A DNA stretch of 64,000 nt from Symbiodinium natans (GCA_905221605.1 CAJNDS010000020.1:190258-254257), one strand, 5' to 3'. Positions 36,406 through 45,945 are shown, counted from the first letter of the stretch. Program-made: numbers and translations. Notes: generated by a model not told the origin, from the letters alone.

Positions 36406-36848
36406 ACGGACCACTTTAAAGAAACTCCCAAAGCCCTAAGCCTTCAACCCAAAACCCTATAAAAGGGGGCGAGGGGGGGGGGGGGGGGGGGGGGGTACTG
36501 GCAAATCTTAAGCTTTTGAACCCTAAACCCCAGGCTTCAAACCCTAAGCCCTAAGCTTTAAACCCTAAAGCTGAAGCTTCAAACCCTAAACGCCAAGCTT
36601 AAAACGCTAAACCCGAAGCTTGATAAATCTTGAGCCCTAAACTTTGAAGACCCAGGACCCGGAGTACCCTATGATGCCCTGAACAAGAAGGGTGCCCTTT
36701 TCTTCCTAGGCTACTCCTGGGCCTAGCCCTAAACCCTAAACCCTAAACCCTAAACCCTAAACCCTAAACCCTAAACCCTTGGCCCTAAACCCTTGGGTCT
36801 CTGTTTTAAATTCTAAACCCTTGGCCCTAAACCCTTTCCCTGCCGCAG

Positions 36849-36895
36849 CCAACGGCTTCGAAGAAGTGGCGGAGGTGATGGAGGCCCCCCCATGA
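36849..36895 (+). CDS. Candidate terminal exon, ankyrin-like
   Basis: CTGCCGCAG acceptor, then NGFEEVAEVMEAPP and TGA; NGFEEVAEV resembles the ankyrin GH.EVA..L helix. Confidence 0.45.
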
Positions 36896-36914
36896 CTAGG
36901 ACCCAGATTAGGCC

Positions 36915-37076
36915 CTTCTTGCTGTGGGTTTAGGGTTTAGGGTTTAGGGTTTAGGGTTTAGGGTTTAGGGCTTCCCAGAGACTCCAAAACCCCTTAATTA
37001 AGGAACATCCCTTAAGTTATAGTAGGAACCCTAATGTGATTTCAGGTCTATTCCTTCATTAAGGGGTTTTTGGAGT
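36915..37076 (+). mobile_element. Composite unit: telomere array plus palindromic element PE-H, copy 1
   Basis: CTTCTTGCTGTGGG, then TTTAGGG units, then CTTCCCAGAG and PE-H (ACTCCAAAACCCCTTAATTA ... AAGGGGTTTTTGGAGT, 36980-37076). The same order recurs at 46869-47019. Confidence 0.7.
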
Positions 37077-37197
37077 TTCTGGGTTGTGGTTCCCTTATGA
37101 TCCCCTTAGAACCAAGAAGGGTGCCAATTTTTTTTCCTAGGCGACTCCTGGGTCTGGATGATGACTAGGGATTTCCGCAAATGGGGGTACCCTTTTT

Positions 37198-37232
<35 letters not shown>

Positions 37233-37413
37233 CCTCTATAATAAGGACGATGGTATTTGAGGGGGTGGCTCAGGGGTTTCCCCTATTTTTGGAAATGCCC
37301 AGCTAGGTAGGCCATTTTGGGACATTTTATTTTTCCCCTTTGTGGTGGGAGGATCCTATTCAGGAACATTTTTCGGAGGGTTTTTGGGGGCCATCCTGGC
37401 TTAGGGTTCAGTG
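37077..37413. repeat. Foldback fragments and 31-nt poly-G
   Basis: A fragment AGAAGGGTGCC...TTCCTAGGCGACTCCTGGGT also found at 36.7 and 41.8 kb, a poly-G run at about 37199-37231, and AGGATCCTATTCAGGAAC-type words shared with 42.19-42.34 kb. No gene. Confidence 0.6.
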
Positions 37414-37484
37414 TCGAACCTCGAGGAAGCAGGCACTTGGTGGCCCAAGGAAGGTTTTGTGTCAACAGGATCGCCCCAAACCCT
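37414..37484 (+). CDS. Candidate exon
   Basis: Reads SNLEEAGTWWPKEGFVSTGS then PQ. Strong texture; edges unclear. Confidence 0.4.
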
Positions 37485-37977
37485 GAACCCTAAATCCAAG
37501 CCCTAAGCCCTAAACCCTAAACCCTAAACCCTAAACCCTAAACCCTAAACCCTAAACCCCTAAGTCCCCAAAAGCCCATGCCGCTGGACCTCAGGGAGTG
37601 AAGCGCTCCGAAGCAGGCTTGTAAGTACCCTGCTTAGGGTGTGAAGTTTGGGGTTAGGGTTTAGGGTTTAGGGTTTAGGGTTTAGGGTTTAGGGTTTAGG
37701 GTTTAGGGTTCAGGGTTTAGGGTTTAGGGTTTAGGGTTGAGAGTGGGTTGAGGGTTTAAGGTTTAGGGTTTATAGGGTTGAGGGTTTAGGGTTCCGAAGC
37801 TGCCCTACTTGTAAAACCCTGCATCTATACGTACCCAGCGAACCTCCGCATCTGCCTTACACCATAACAGCCATCCCTTTGTGAGCCGCGGTTTAGGGTT
37901 TAGGGTTTAGGGTTTAGGGTTTAGGGTTTAGGGTTTAGGGCTTAGGGCTTAGGGGTTCCAAGGTCGCCCAAGGCACG

Positions 37978-38072
37978 TATGGGGGTTTACGAAATTATGG
38001 GCACCTTATCGGGGTCCATATTACAAGGGGATCCGACTATTCGGGGCCCCCTATCTTCGTAAACCCCCGTAT
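37978..38072. mobile_element. Palindromic element PE-L
   Basis: TATGGGGGTTTACGAA at the left pairs with TTCGTAAACCCCCGTA at the right. Confidence 0.6.
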
Positions 38073-38137
38073 TGCTCCGCAGGCTTTAGACCCCCAAATG
38101 TAGGTTGTCTTTTGTATAAAGGGCAAGGGGGTTCTGG

Positions 38138-38230
38138 GGACTATACACGGGGTACACGGACACTGTCGGCCAGGCATCTGTAGAGGACAAGGAGCAGCTC
38201 GCAATGTCCGTGGCTCAGAATGTTGGTTAG
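38138..38230 (+). CDS. Candidate terminal exon
   Basis: Reads LYTGYTDTVGQASVEDKEQL then AMSVAQNVG, stop TAG 38228-38230. Confidence 0.45.
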   Translation, partial: GLYTGYTDTVGQASVEDKEQLAMSVAQNVG

Positions 38231-38335
38231 GGACCCTCAAGGCCTACATCCTAAACCCTAAGCCAGTAGCGGCCCTAAGCTCTAAACCCTAAATCCTAAA
38301 CCATGTAGGGATCAAGCCATTTAAGGGTTTTAGGG

Positions 38336-38420
38336 AGAGGGCATGTGGCAGCCAAAAAGGAAGTGGGGGCTCCCGCGGGGCTTAGGCTTAGGGCATTTGA
38401 GCGATGTGGGTTTCGAGTCT
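38336..38420 (+). CDS. Candidate exon
   Basis: Frame HVAAKKEVGAPAGLRLRAFE then RCGFRVSRV; an overlapping frame is also open. Confidence 0.3.
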
Positions 38421-38659
38421 CGAGGGTTTAGGCTCGGGATTTGGGGTTTCATACTTTCCCGGTTTACGGTTGGTTTATGGTTGAGATGTTTGGGATTTGT
38501 TTCAGCCCAGCCCACTTGCTGCTGACTCACAGGATCAGAGTTGAGAAAGGTTTGGGTTTAATAGCGTAGGGTTTCGGACTTAATGGGCACTGGTTGTGTC
38601 TACGTGGGGTTTTCCAACAAACGGGGGGGGGGGTGGAGGGGACCCTTCTTTATGCAGAT

Positions 38660-39028
38660 CTATTTACACACATATATATATATATATATACATATGTACA
38701 TATCTACATACATATTATATATATATATGTACATACATGTATTTATATTTGTATTAGTTACGGTGTTTGTTTATTAGTTTATATTTGTTGAGAATTGTGC
38801 AATCCTTTTCTTACATTTTGTGGCGGTGTCTTGCTTATGCTAGGGATAAGAGTACTTTGAGGCATGTTTGGGAAATACCAAGTTGAAACCTAAAATACCA
38901 CAGACAGCCCAATCAAAAAGGTGGTGCACTGTTGGATTTTGAACACTGGCGGCTGGAAGCCTGAGCCTTAAACTGGCCCTGCATATAGGGTTTAGGGTTT
39001 GGGTTTAGGGGAAACTGGATTGACACAG
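38660..39028. repeat. TA microsatellite and unassigned sequence
   Basis: (TA)n at about 38670-38735; the remainder to the helicase gene shows no exon. Confidence 0.5.
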
Positions 39029-39079
39029 GGGATGCGCTCGACCCCCGCGATGGCTCAGCTTCGGCGAAGAACATCGGGG
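39029..39079 (+). CDS. Helicase gene, candidate upstream exon
   Basis: GACACAG|GG acceptor, then DALDPRDGSASAKNIG, donor GGG|GTTTGG. Phase to the next exon is not verified. Confidence 0.4.
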
Positions 39080-39277
39080 GTTTGGAGGGGAGGTTAGGGT
39101 TTAGGATTTAGGGTTTAAGATTCAGGGTTTGGGGTTTAGGGTTTTGGAGGGGTCATTCTGGTGGTTGCGGCCTTTTTGTTTGTTTGTCTTGCTTTCTTGG
39201 GTGTTTGGCATTCGTTTAGGGGCTTGGGGCTTGAGATCTACCGGGGCTTTGCGCTTGGGATTCTTGGGTTTGCGTAG

Positions 39278-39390
39278 GGTCCCGCGAGCTCCACCCTGCA
39301 TGACATGATGGCGAAGATGAAAGACCGTGGCGTGGACTTCATTGGCCAGAGGATGCCAAGCGGGCTCTTGGACTATCAAGAGGACCTGAG
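39278..39390 (+). CDS. Helicase gene exon before motif I
   Basis: GCGTAG|G acceptor, then GPASSTLHDMMAKMKDRGVD and FIGQRMPSGLLDYQEDL, donor CTGAG|GTTAGT. Confidence 0.55.
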
Positions 39391-39533
39391 GTTAGTTTTT
39401 TTTTGGGGGGTGGGGGTTCAGGGTTTAGGGTTTAGGGTTTAGGGTTTAGGGTTTGGGGTTTGGGGTTTAGGGTTTGGGGTTTAGGGTTTAGGTGGGGGGG
39501 GGGGGGGCCTAATCCCTTTAGAACCCTCAGCAG

Positions 39534-39916
39534 CCCAGCAGAACCCCATGTGTCCCTACCAAAGGGGCCTTCAAAAACTCAACCGCGAGGAGGCCGTGAA
39601 CTACCTTCAGGAAGCCTTGCGGTCTGATGGGAAGAGGGCACTGCTTGCCTTGGACACGGGCCTGGGCAAATCTGCAGTCGTGAAGGCAGTGGTCGATCAC
39701 TTCTGGCAAGAGAAGGGCTTCCGAAGCATCGTGATTGTGCCATCGACCCTGGTGGATCAGACTGTGAAAACCCTCCTTGTCTGGCCCTGGGAGAAGCCAC
39801 CGCCCGTCCTTGTGGGCAAGAGTTGCAAGGCCAAGCAGCATTTTCTCCAAGCTCGTGGCATCGCCGTTGTACGGAACCAGCAAGAGCTAAAGGCTCTGTG
39901 TGCCACTCCTTCTGAG
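39534..39916 (+). CDS. Helicase exon with motifs I and Ia
   Basis: Reads QNPMCPYQRGLQKLNREEAV..., Walker A ALDTGLGKSAVVKAV, motif Ia RSIVIVPSTLVDQTV, and QELKALCATPSE. The CPYQRG(L) start resembles the Q-motif region that precedes motif I. Ends CTGAG|GCCCGGG, a GC donor inside the 13 bp direct repeat. Confidence 0.75.
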
Positions 39917-40031
39917 GCCCGGGCTCTGGCACCCTAGACCTTAAACCCTAAACTAAACCCTAAACCCTAAACCCTAAGAAACTTTAAACCCTAAACCCTA
40001 AAGCCTGAACCCCTCCAGCTGAGGCCCGGGC
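39912..40031 (+). repeat. Telomere-repeat intron flanked by a 13 bp direct repeat
   Basis: CTGAGGCCCGGGC at 39912-39924 and 40019-40031. The intervening CCCTAAA tract is removed as a GC-AG intron (39917-40023) and the frame continues ATPSE-ARARLLVVN. Confidence 0.75.
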
Positions 40032-40141
40032 CCGGTTGCTGGTCGTCAACTCTGCTTGTAAACAGGCCGGACTTGCGCAGGAACTCCTGTCCAACCGTGG
40101 GCTCGTGGTAGTCGAGGAGGCCTACAGTCCCAGCTACTTGG
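40024..40141 (+). CDS. Helicase exon with motif II
   Basis: Reads ARARLLVVNSACKQAGLAQE then LLSNRGLVVVEEAYSPSYL and ends TTGG|GTTTAGGG, a GT donor supplied by a telomere unit. Confidence 0.7.
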
Positions 40142-40260
40142 GTTTAGGGTTTAGGGTTTAGGGTTTAGGGTTTAGGGTTTAGGGTTTAGGGTTTAGGGTT
40201 TAGGGTTTAGGGTTTAGGGTGTAGGGTGTAGGGTTTAGGGTTTAGGGTTTAGGGTTTAGT
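40142..40260 (+). repeat. (TTTAGGG)n array in helicase intron
   Basis: About 16 units with two TGTAGGG variants. Confidence 0.85.
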
Positions 40261-40268
40261 GTGCGAGC

Positions 40269-40393
40269 TTTTGTAGCCCAGTAGTACCCTTTTTTCTCTT
40301 TTTGTTTGGTTCAAGGTTCCCTTACAAAGCAATTAAAGCAACCAACCCCAAAAAAGGGTACCCTTATTCCCATATGGCTACTGGGCTGCCAAG
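40269..40393 (+). mobile_element. Palindromic element PE-B in helicase intron
   Basis: TTTGTAGCCCAGTAGTACCC ... GGCTACTGGGCTGCCAAG. Confidence 0.65.
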
Positions 40394-40403
40394 GCTACCA
40401 AAG

Positions 40404-40439
40404 CTTGTACCCACACCGTTGGGCATCGCCTGCAAGCAG
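40404..40439 (+). CDS. Helicase gene, candidate short exon
   Basis: Joins the motif II exon in phase as CTHTVGHRLQA; donor GCAG|GACTTGG (GA). Confidence 0.4.
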
Positions 40440-40500
40440 GACTTGGTAGCCTAGTGGGTTTAGGGTTTTGGGGTTTAGGGTTTTGGGTTTAGGGTGGTAG

Positions 40501-40560
40501 CTGCTGCTCTATTTCGATTTCTGGGATTGCTTTGGTCCAAAGGGCACCCGCATTATCATG
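40501..40560 (+). CDS. Helicase gene, candidate exon
   Basis: Reads LLLYFDFWDCFGPKGTRIIM and stops where PE-B begins. Confidence 0.45.
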
Positions 40561-40735
40561 CTTGGTGGCTCAGCGGTACCCTTTTGCCCTTTTTTTGGGT
40601 TCAAGGTTCCCTTGCAAAGTAACCCTAAACCCTAAACCCCAAACCCTGAACCCTAAACCCTAAACCCTAAACCCTAAACCCTAAACCCCCTAACCCCCTA
40701 AACCCTAACCCCCCAAAGGGGTACCCTGATTACAA
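40561..40735 (+). mobile_element. PE-B split by an internal (CCCTAAA)n array
   Basis: Left part CTTGGTGGCTCAGCGGTACC ... GCAAAGTAACC reaches 40622; then CCCTAAA/CCCCTAA units to about 40712; then the right part CAAAGGGGTACCCTGATTAC. The array sits exactly in the AACC core of the element. Confidence 0.65.
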
Positions 40736-40736
40736 G

Positions 40737-40808
40737 AGGATCCTCTTCGTGACCGCGACGCCTGCGAAGCTCCTGCGACGTGAGAAGCTTCTGAGGATGG
40801 TTTGGAAC
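40737..40808 (+). CDS. Helicase exon with motif III
   Basis: Reads RILFVTATPAKLLRREKLLR then MVWN; FVTATP is the SAT-like motif III. GT donor at AAC|GTGTTT. Confidence 0.7.
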
Positions 40809-40952
40809 GTGTTTTATTAGTTCTATGGGCTCTAGGCCTTACAGCAACTCTCGACAAGGGTTTAGGTGGGGTTTTGGGTTTAGGGTTTAGGGTTTGGGGT
40901 TTAGGGTTTAGGGTTTAGGGTTCAGGCCCCCAAATCCAACTCCACCCAGCAG

Positions 40953-41075
40953 GCTACACACCCACTTCCTTGTGAAGAAGACGCCACAGCTGCTGCGTAG
41001 CCTGGGAATGGCAGCACCCAAGCTGGAGCTGTTGCAACTCGGCAGGACCGGCGGACATTTTTGGTGCTTGTCGGG
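40953..41075 (+). CDS. Helicase gene exon
   Basis: CCAGCAG|G acceptor, then LHTHFLVKKTPQLLRSLGMA and APKLELLQLGRTGGHFWCLS. Confidence 0.55.
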
Positions 41076-41187
41076 GTTTAGGGTTTAGGGTTTAGGATTT
41101 ACAGTTTCCGGGTTTTGGGTTTAGGGAACCATAAGCAACCCTACTTTTTAATACCACCTGTAGAAGTAATCCTTCAAGTATGTCTAG

Positions 41188-41267
41188 GTTAAGGCACATT
41201 GTCAGAGTGGTAAAAAGGCGCCAGCCGAGGAAAGTGCAGGAGAACGCGGAGAGCATCTTCACCACGG
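41188..41267 (+). CDS. Helicase gene exon before PE-I
   Basis: TCTAG|G acceptor, then LRHIVRVVKRRQPRKVQENA and ESIFTT, ending ACGG|GTTAC. Another frame is open but cannot be joined across PE-I. Confidence 0.55.
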
Positions 41268-41356
41268 GTTACTTAGTAGCTGAGTGAGCACACTTTTTGA
41301 GGCTTATAGATCTGAAAGTGTACGCTTTTTTGGAGCTTATGAACTCAGCAACTAAG
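41268..41356 (+). mobile_element. Palindromic element PE-I as an 89 bp GT-AG intron
   Basis: Starts GTTACTTAGTAGCTGAGT and ends ACTCAGCAACTAAG, followed by GTTAC, so GGTTAC is present at both edges. Removal joins ESIFTTG to YMGGDRVPAW in frame. Confidence 0.75.
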
Positions 41357-41472
41357 GTTACATGGGCGGTGACAGGGTACCCGCCTGGGCAATGCACGTG
41401 CTAGATGAGAAGCACCTCCTACCCTTCTTGGAGAAGCAGCTTAACTGTTGGTTAGTCGGGAATCTCTTGCAG
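41357..41472 (+). CDS. Helicase gene exon after PE-I
   Basis: Reads YMGGDRVPAWAMHVLDEKHL then LPFLEKQLNCW; likely donor near TTGCAG|GG. Confidence 0.55.
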
Positions 41473-41653
41473 GGTCTCTATAGGGGGACTATAGGGTACC
41501 TCATTCCACTCTAAACCCCAAACCCTAAACCCTAGACCCTGAAACCCTTAAAACACTAAAAACCCCAAAAAACCCCAAAACCCTAAACCCTGAAACCCTT
41601 AAACTACTAAAAACCCTGAAGCCCTAAACCCTAACACAAAATCCAACAGTAAG

Positions 41654-41758
41654 GCAGAGCCCCGACTACCTGGAGACGTGGTCGCAACAGATCCAAGCGC
41701 TTCGGAGATTCCGGACGCGCAGGAAGCAGTATGCCACTCCGGTGGATCAGCTCCTGGG
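41654..41758 (+). CDS. Helicase gene exon
   Basis: CAGTAAG|G acceptor, then QSPDYLETWSQQIQALRRFR and TRRKQYATPVDQLLG. All three frames are open; this one has the best texture. Confidence 0.45.
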
Positions 41759-41971
41759 ACGAAGAGTTGGCCCTTACTTCCCCTTTTGTTTGAGGAGAAA
41801 GGGGTTCCCCTGGAATGCCCCTTTGAAACCACAAAGGGGTACCCTTGTTGTTCCTAGGCTACTCCTGCGTCTAGCCCTGAACTTGGGTTTAGGGTTTAGG
41901 GTTTGGGGTTTTCGGGCTTTGGGTTTTTAACCCAAAACCCTAAACCCCTAACCCTACACCCTAAACCCAAA

Positions 41972-42093
41972 GCGAGGCTCTTGGCGGGTTCTCATTCCGA
42001 AATTCTCGGGCGCTTCCGTCACATGGCCCTGTCACCGGGGGCGCTCTCAGGCTGCCTGCGAGAGGCAAACCGGGAGTTCAACAAGAGACTCGG
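41972..42093 (+). CDS. Helicase gene exon
   Basis: Reads ARLLAGSHSEILGRFRHMAL then SPGALSGCLREANREFNKRL; GC donor possible at GGAAG|GCCC. Confidence 0.5.
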
Positions 42094-42189
42094 AAGGCCC
42101 TGGGGATGTTTTTGGTTTCTTCCGTTTAGGGTTTAGGGTTTAGGGTTTAGGGTTTAGGGTTGAGGGTTTAGGGTTTAGGGTTTAGGGAG

Positions 42190-42340
42190 GATCATATTCA
42201 TATACTAGGTAGGCACTTGGGACGTTTTGGTATTTTCCCTTGTTGACTTTGACAGAGGATCATGTTCATAAAATGTAGGCCCTTGAGATATGTCTGATTT
42301 TCCATTGCTGGGCTTAAAAGAGGATCATAGTCAGGAACCC
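42190..42340 (+). repeat. ~70 bp tandem repeat fragment
   Basis: AGGATCAT(A/G)TTCATA appears at 42188 and 42255 and again near 42322, each with TAGG..CTTG and TTTTCC; related words occur at 37.3 kb. Confidence 0.55.
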
Positions 42341-42449
42341 CTAAACCCTAAACCCGAAACCCGAAACCCGAAACCCGAAACCCTAAACCCTCCTTTTCCC
42401 GAAAGCATCGCGAAGGGTTCTTCCGTGCGGAGCCCTCTGACCCAACAAC

Positions 42450-42668
42450 ATAGAGTGAAGTGCATAGAGTGAAGTGCATAGAGTCAAGTGCATAGAGTCA
42501 AGTGCATAGAGTCAAGTGCTTAGAGTGAAGTGCATAGAGTGAAGCGCATAGAGTGAAGTGCATAGAGTGAATTGCATAGAGTGAATTGCATAGAGTGAAT
42601 TGCATAGAGTGAATTGCATAGAGTGAAGTGCATAGAGTGAAGTGCATAGAGTGAATTGCATAGAGTGA
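42450..42668 (+). repeat. 14-bp satellite (AGTGCATAGAGTGA)n
   Basis: About 16 units with AGTCA and ATTGC variants. A degenerate relative bounds the other side of the satellite block (46010-46258). Confidence 0.9.
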
Positions 42669-42797
42669 AGTAGAAGTTAATAGAAATTACGAGATTTACG
42701 TAGAATCTAGTAGACCTTCGTACCCAGTCCTAGATTTCTAAATTAAAATTACTCTTTCTAAGGCGGCGGGCTGGGTTGACATCGCCAATCGGGATTG

Positions 42798-43239
42798 CAA
42801 CCCTCTGCGGGTTTCGGCGTGGTCGCGGTGCTAAAACCGTCGTTTTTTTACGTTTCTTGATTTGCGCGGACAACCCTCTGCGGGTTTCGGCGTGGTCGCG
42901 GTGCCAAAACCGTCGTTTTTTTTACGTTTCTTTGTGTCCGCGGACAACCCTCTGCGGGTAATCGCCGGGTCGCGGTGCTAAAACCGTCGTGTTTGGTACT
43001 TTTTTTCGTGGCCGCAGACAACCCTCTGCGGGTTTCGGCGTTGGCGCAGTGCCAAAACCGTAGTGTTTTTGCATTTTGTGACATACAAACGTAACCCCTC
43101 TGCGGGTTTCGGCGTTGGCGCGGTGCCAAAACCATCGTGTTTTTGCGTTTCTTGACATGCAAACGTAACCCCTCTGCGGGTTTTCGCGTGGTCGCGGCGC
43201 GAAAACCGTAGTGTTTTTGCGTTTTTTTTGTCGACTTGT
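42798..43239 (+). repeat. ~74 bp satellite, six units
   Basis: Units begin at 42798, 42871, 42945, 43018, 43092 and 43166 with (A)CCCCTCTGCGGGTTTCGGCG and GCCAAAACCGTCGTGTTT. Confidence 0.9.
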
Positions 43240-43858
43240 GTAGTACAGACGTAGTACGCCGGGGACACCCGGAGCTTCCGTGGCTGGAAAGTCGACTTTT
43301 GTAGTACAAACGTAGTACGCCGCGGACACGCGGAGCTTCCGTGGCTGGAAAGTCGACTTTTTGTAGCACAAACGTAGTACGCCCGCGGACACGCGGAGCT
43401 TCCGTGGCTGGAAAGTCGACTTTTGTAGTACAGACGTATAGTACGCCGGGGACACCCGGAGCTTCCGTGGCTGGAAAGTCGACTTTTTGTAGTACGCGGA
43501 CACGCGGAGCTTCCGTGGCTGGAAAGTCGACTTTTGGTAGTACAAACGTAGTACGCCCGCGGACACGCGGAGCTTCCGTGGCTGGAAAGTCGACTTTTGT
43601 AGTACAGACGTATAGTACGCCGGGGACACCCGGAGCTTCCGTGGCTGGAAAGTCGACTTTTTGTAGTACGCGGACACGCGGAGCTTCCGTGGCTGGAAAA
43701 TCGACTTTTTGTAGTACAGACGTGCAGTACGCCGGGGACACCCGGAGCTTCCGTGGCTGGAAAGTCGACTTTTGTAGTACAAACGTAGTACGCCGCAGAC
43801 ACGCAGAGCTTCCGTGGCTGGAAAGTCGACTTTTTCTAGTACAGACGTAGTACGCCGC
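43240..43858 (+). repeat. ~47-63 bp satellite with higher-order pattern
   Basis: Core GGAGCTTCCGTGGCTGGAAA then GTCGACTTTT and GTAGTACAAACGTAGTACGC, about ten units. Long (CCGGGGACACCC) and short (GCGGACACGC) forms alternate as a ~165 bp higher-order block seen twice (about 43420-43585 and 43586-43700). Confidence 0.9.
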
Positions 43859-43877
43859 GGAAGTTTTGGGCGTCTGA

Positions 43878-44697
43878 AAACACCGCATCGCAAATACCAT
43901 GGTCCCCGAATTCGCTGTTTCCAAAACCATCGCAAATACCATTTTCCCCGAATTCGCTGGTTCCAAACGCATGGAACCAACGCAAATACCATGATCCCCG
44001 AATTCGCTGGTTCCAAAAGCATGGCAAATACCATGGTCCCCGAATTCGCTGTTTCCAAAAGCATCGCAAATACCATGGTCCCCGAATTCGCTGGTTCCAA
44101 AAGCATCGCAAATACCACGCTCCCCGAATTCGCTGTTTCCAAAACCTTCGCAAGGAGCTTCCGTGGCTGGTTCCAAAACCATCGCAAATACCATGGTCCC
44201 CGAATTCGCTGGTTCCAAACGCATGGCAAATACCATGGTCCCCGAATTTGCTGCTTCCAAAAGCATCGCAAATACCATGGTCCCCGAATTCGCTGTTTCC
44301 AAAACCATCGCAAGGAGCTTCCGTGGCTGGTTCCAAAACTATCGCAAATACCATGGTCCCCGAATTCGCTGGTTCCAAAAGCATCGCAAATACCATGGTC
44401 CCCGAATTCGCTGTTTCCAAAAGCATCGCAAATACCATGGTCCCCGAATTCGCTGGTTCCAAAACAATGGCAAATACCATGGTCCCCGAATTCGCTGGTT
44501 CCAAAAGCATCGCAAATACCATGGTCCCCGAATTCGCTGCTTCCAAAAGCATCGCAAATGCCATGGTCCCCGAATTCGCTGGCTCCAAAAGCATCGCAAA
44601 TACCATGGTCCCCGAATTCGCTGGTTCCAAACCATGGCAAATACCATGGTCCCTGAATTCGCTGGTTCCAAAACCATCGCAAATACCATGGTTAATG
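43878..44697 (+). repeat. 42 bp satellite, about 19 units
   Basis: Unit CAAATACCATGGTCCCCGAA then TTCGCTGGTTCCAAAAGCATCG. Length divisible by three gives long frames on both strands. At 44153-44180 and 44312-44338 the word GGAGCTTCCGTGGCTGG from the neighbouring satellite is inserted. Confidence 0.9.
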
Positions 44698-45287
44698 ATT
44701 TCGCAAAATCACATGGTGCTCCAATGCCGGGCGTGCGAAAACATCGCAAATTTCATGGTTATTTAATTCCCGGCGTGCGAAACTCACTTCGGTCAGATTT
44801 CACTGTGCTTCTCTGCTCTTTGAAGCTCCAAGGTCTTCTTGCCAACCTCGCTCTTCTGTCCTTTTTTCTTTGATAGGCGCTCTGGAGTGTGAGCTTGGAC
44901 TTCAGAGCGACTGCCGATGATGCTTTACCGGTGGTTCTAGACGCCGTCCTGCTTCTGAGGATGGCACCAACTTACAACCAACTGCAACGCCTACGGGGTT
45001 GAGGGCCTACGCCTGCTTCTGAGGGCGGCACGAATCTACACAAGAGACAACCCCACATCACTGGCATGTCTTCCCCGGAGCTGGACATTGCGAGCATGGG
45101 GAGAGCCGGAAAGGCAGACTACACCCGGCTTGACTGGCTCAGATCAAAGTACGGGCTGAGAAGCTTGACTGACCCAAGCGGAGGCCGAGCAGGTGAGAGG
45201 GCACTGATCCCAGAAAGGCCGGGGATGACAGTGGCAAGGGTGGCGAGGCTGGCACAGGCGCAGGGGCTGCGAGGCAAGCTCGCCAAT

Positions 45288-45945
45288 TCACGGCTCAGCC
45301 AGCTGGTCCACCGGCGGCTCGGGCGGCCCCAGTCGGCGGAGGATCGCACGAGCATTCTCACGCTGCAGGGAGACAGCCAAGGACTGCATGAGCTGCTCAG
45401 TCTCAACAGCCTCGCTCGCTCTCTCCTGTCTTCGCTGCCAGCAGTTGACCCAGTTCCTTCCAGGTCCGCCTGGCGATCGGCGCCCAGCCCCCAGATGCCT
45501 CAACCACAAGGGGAACGAACTGCAAGCCTTCTGAGGCACAAAGCTGCTGGGTTTGCAGATGCGTGCGCTTGCGCGCTTCGTAGTCCTCGGCCGGGCGGCT
45601 GGCATCCGCAGCTACGGAAGCATGAGAACCTGGGTGTAGGCCAGACGTGACGGCTAGGTCGAAAGCGGCCGGCCCCAGCAGTCCCCAGTTGGGGACCCAC
45701 ACATCAGCCGGTCTTCGTCCCGCGGCGCGCCGAACGCCATCTTCCGGGGCGCAATGGGCGTCCATGCGGGGCGGAAGCAGGTCCGCTTTCTCGACCTCCG
45801 GGGAAAGGCCTGCGGCTCGAGCCCGACTTGCAAGGAGGGTGCGCAGGCGATTGTGGCGCTTCACGCGATCGCCTCCGCATGCGCATGCCAAGGCGTGGTC
45901 CCCGCACCGGTCCTGGACACCGTCGCTGATGCTCATGGCTGACGG
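45288..45945 (-). pseudogene. LINE-type reverse-transcriptase C-terminal fragment, frameshifted
   Basis: Minus frame 45936-45403 reads DRCGDHALACACGGDRVKRH then RLRTLLASRARAAG..., ...RRPADVWVPNWG, ...AFDLAVTSGLH, ...EARKRTHL and FVPLVVEASGGW. The H..C.C....RH zinc-binding tail and PADV..P.W...G..A.D.AVTS are typical of non-LTR elements in dinoflagellates. It stops at 45403, but the continuation AVSLQRENARAILRRL lies in another minus frame (45605-45288), so one frameshift separates them. 5' truncated, antisense to the helicase gene. The + strand 194-aa frame here is a shadow. Confidence 0.7.

Noticed and set aside
43240-44697. CRISPR-like repeat/spacer array
   Set aside because: Units are contiguous with no unique spacers, and the DNA is eukaryotic.
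42848-44873. Very long open frames on both strands (up to 586 codons)
   Set aside because: They lie wholly in tandem repeats, several frames are open at once, and the peptide is a repeated 14-mer with no family resemblance.
45066-45650. + strand 194-codon ATG frame
   Set aside because: Antisense shadow of the GC-rich reverse-transcriptase fragment, which carries recognisable motifs on the minus strand.
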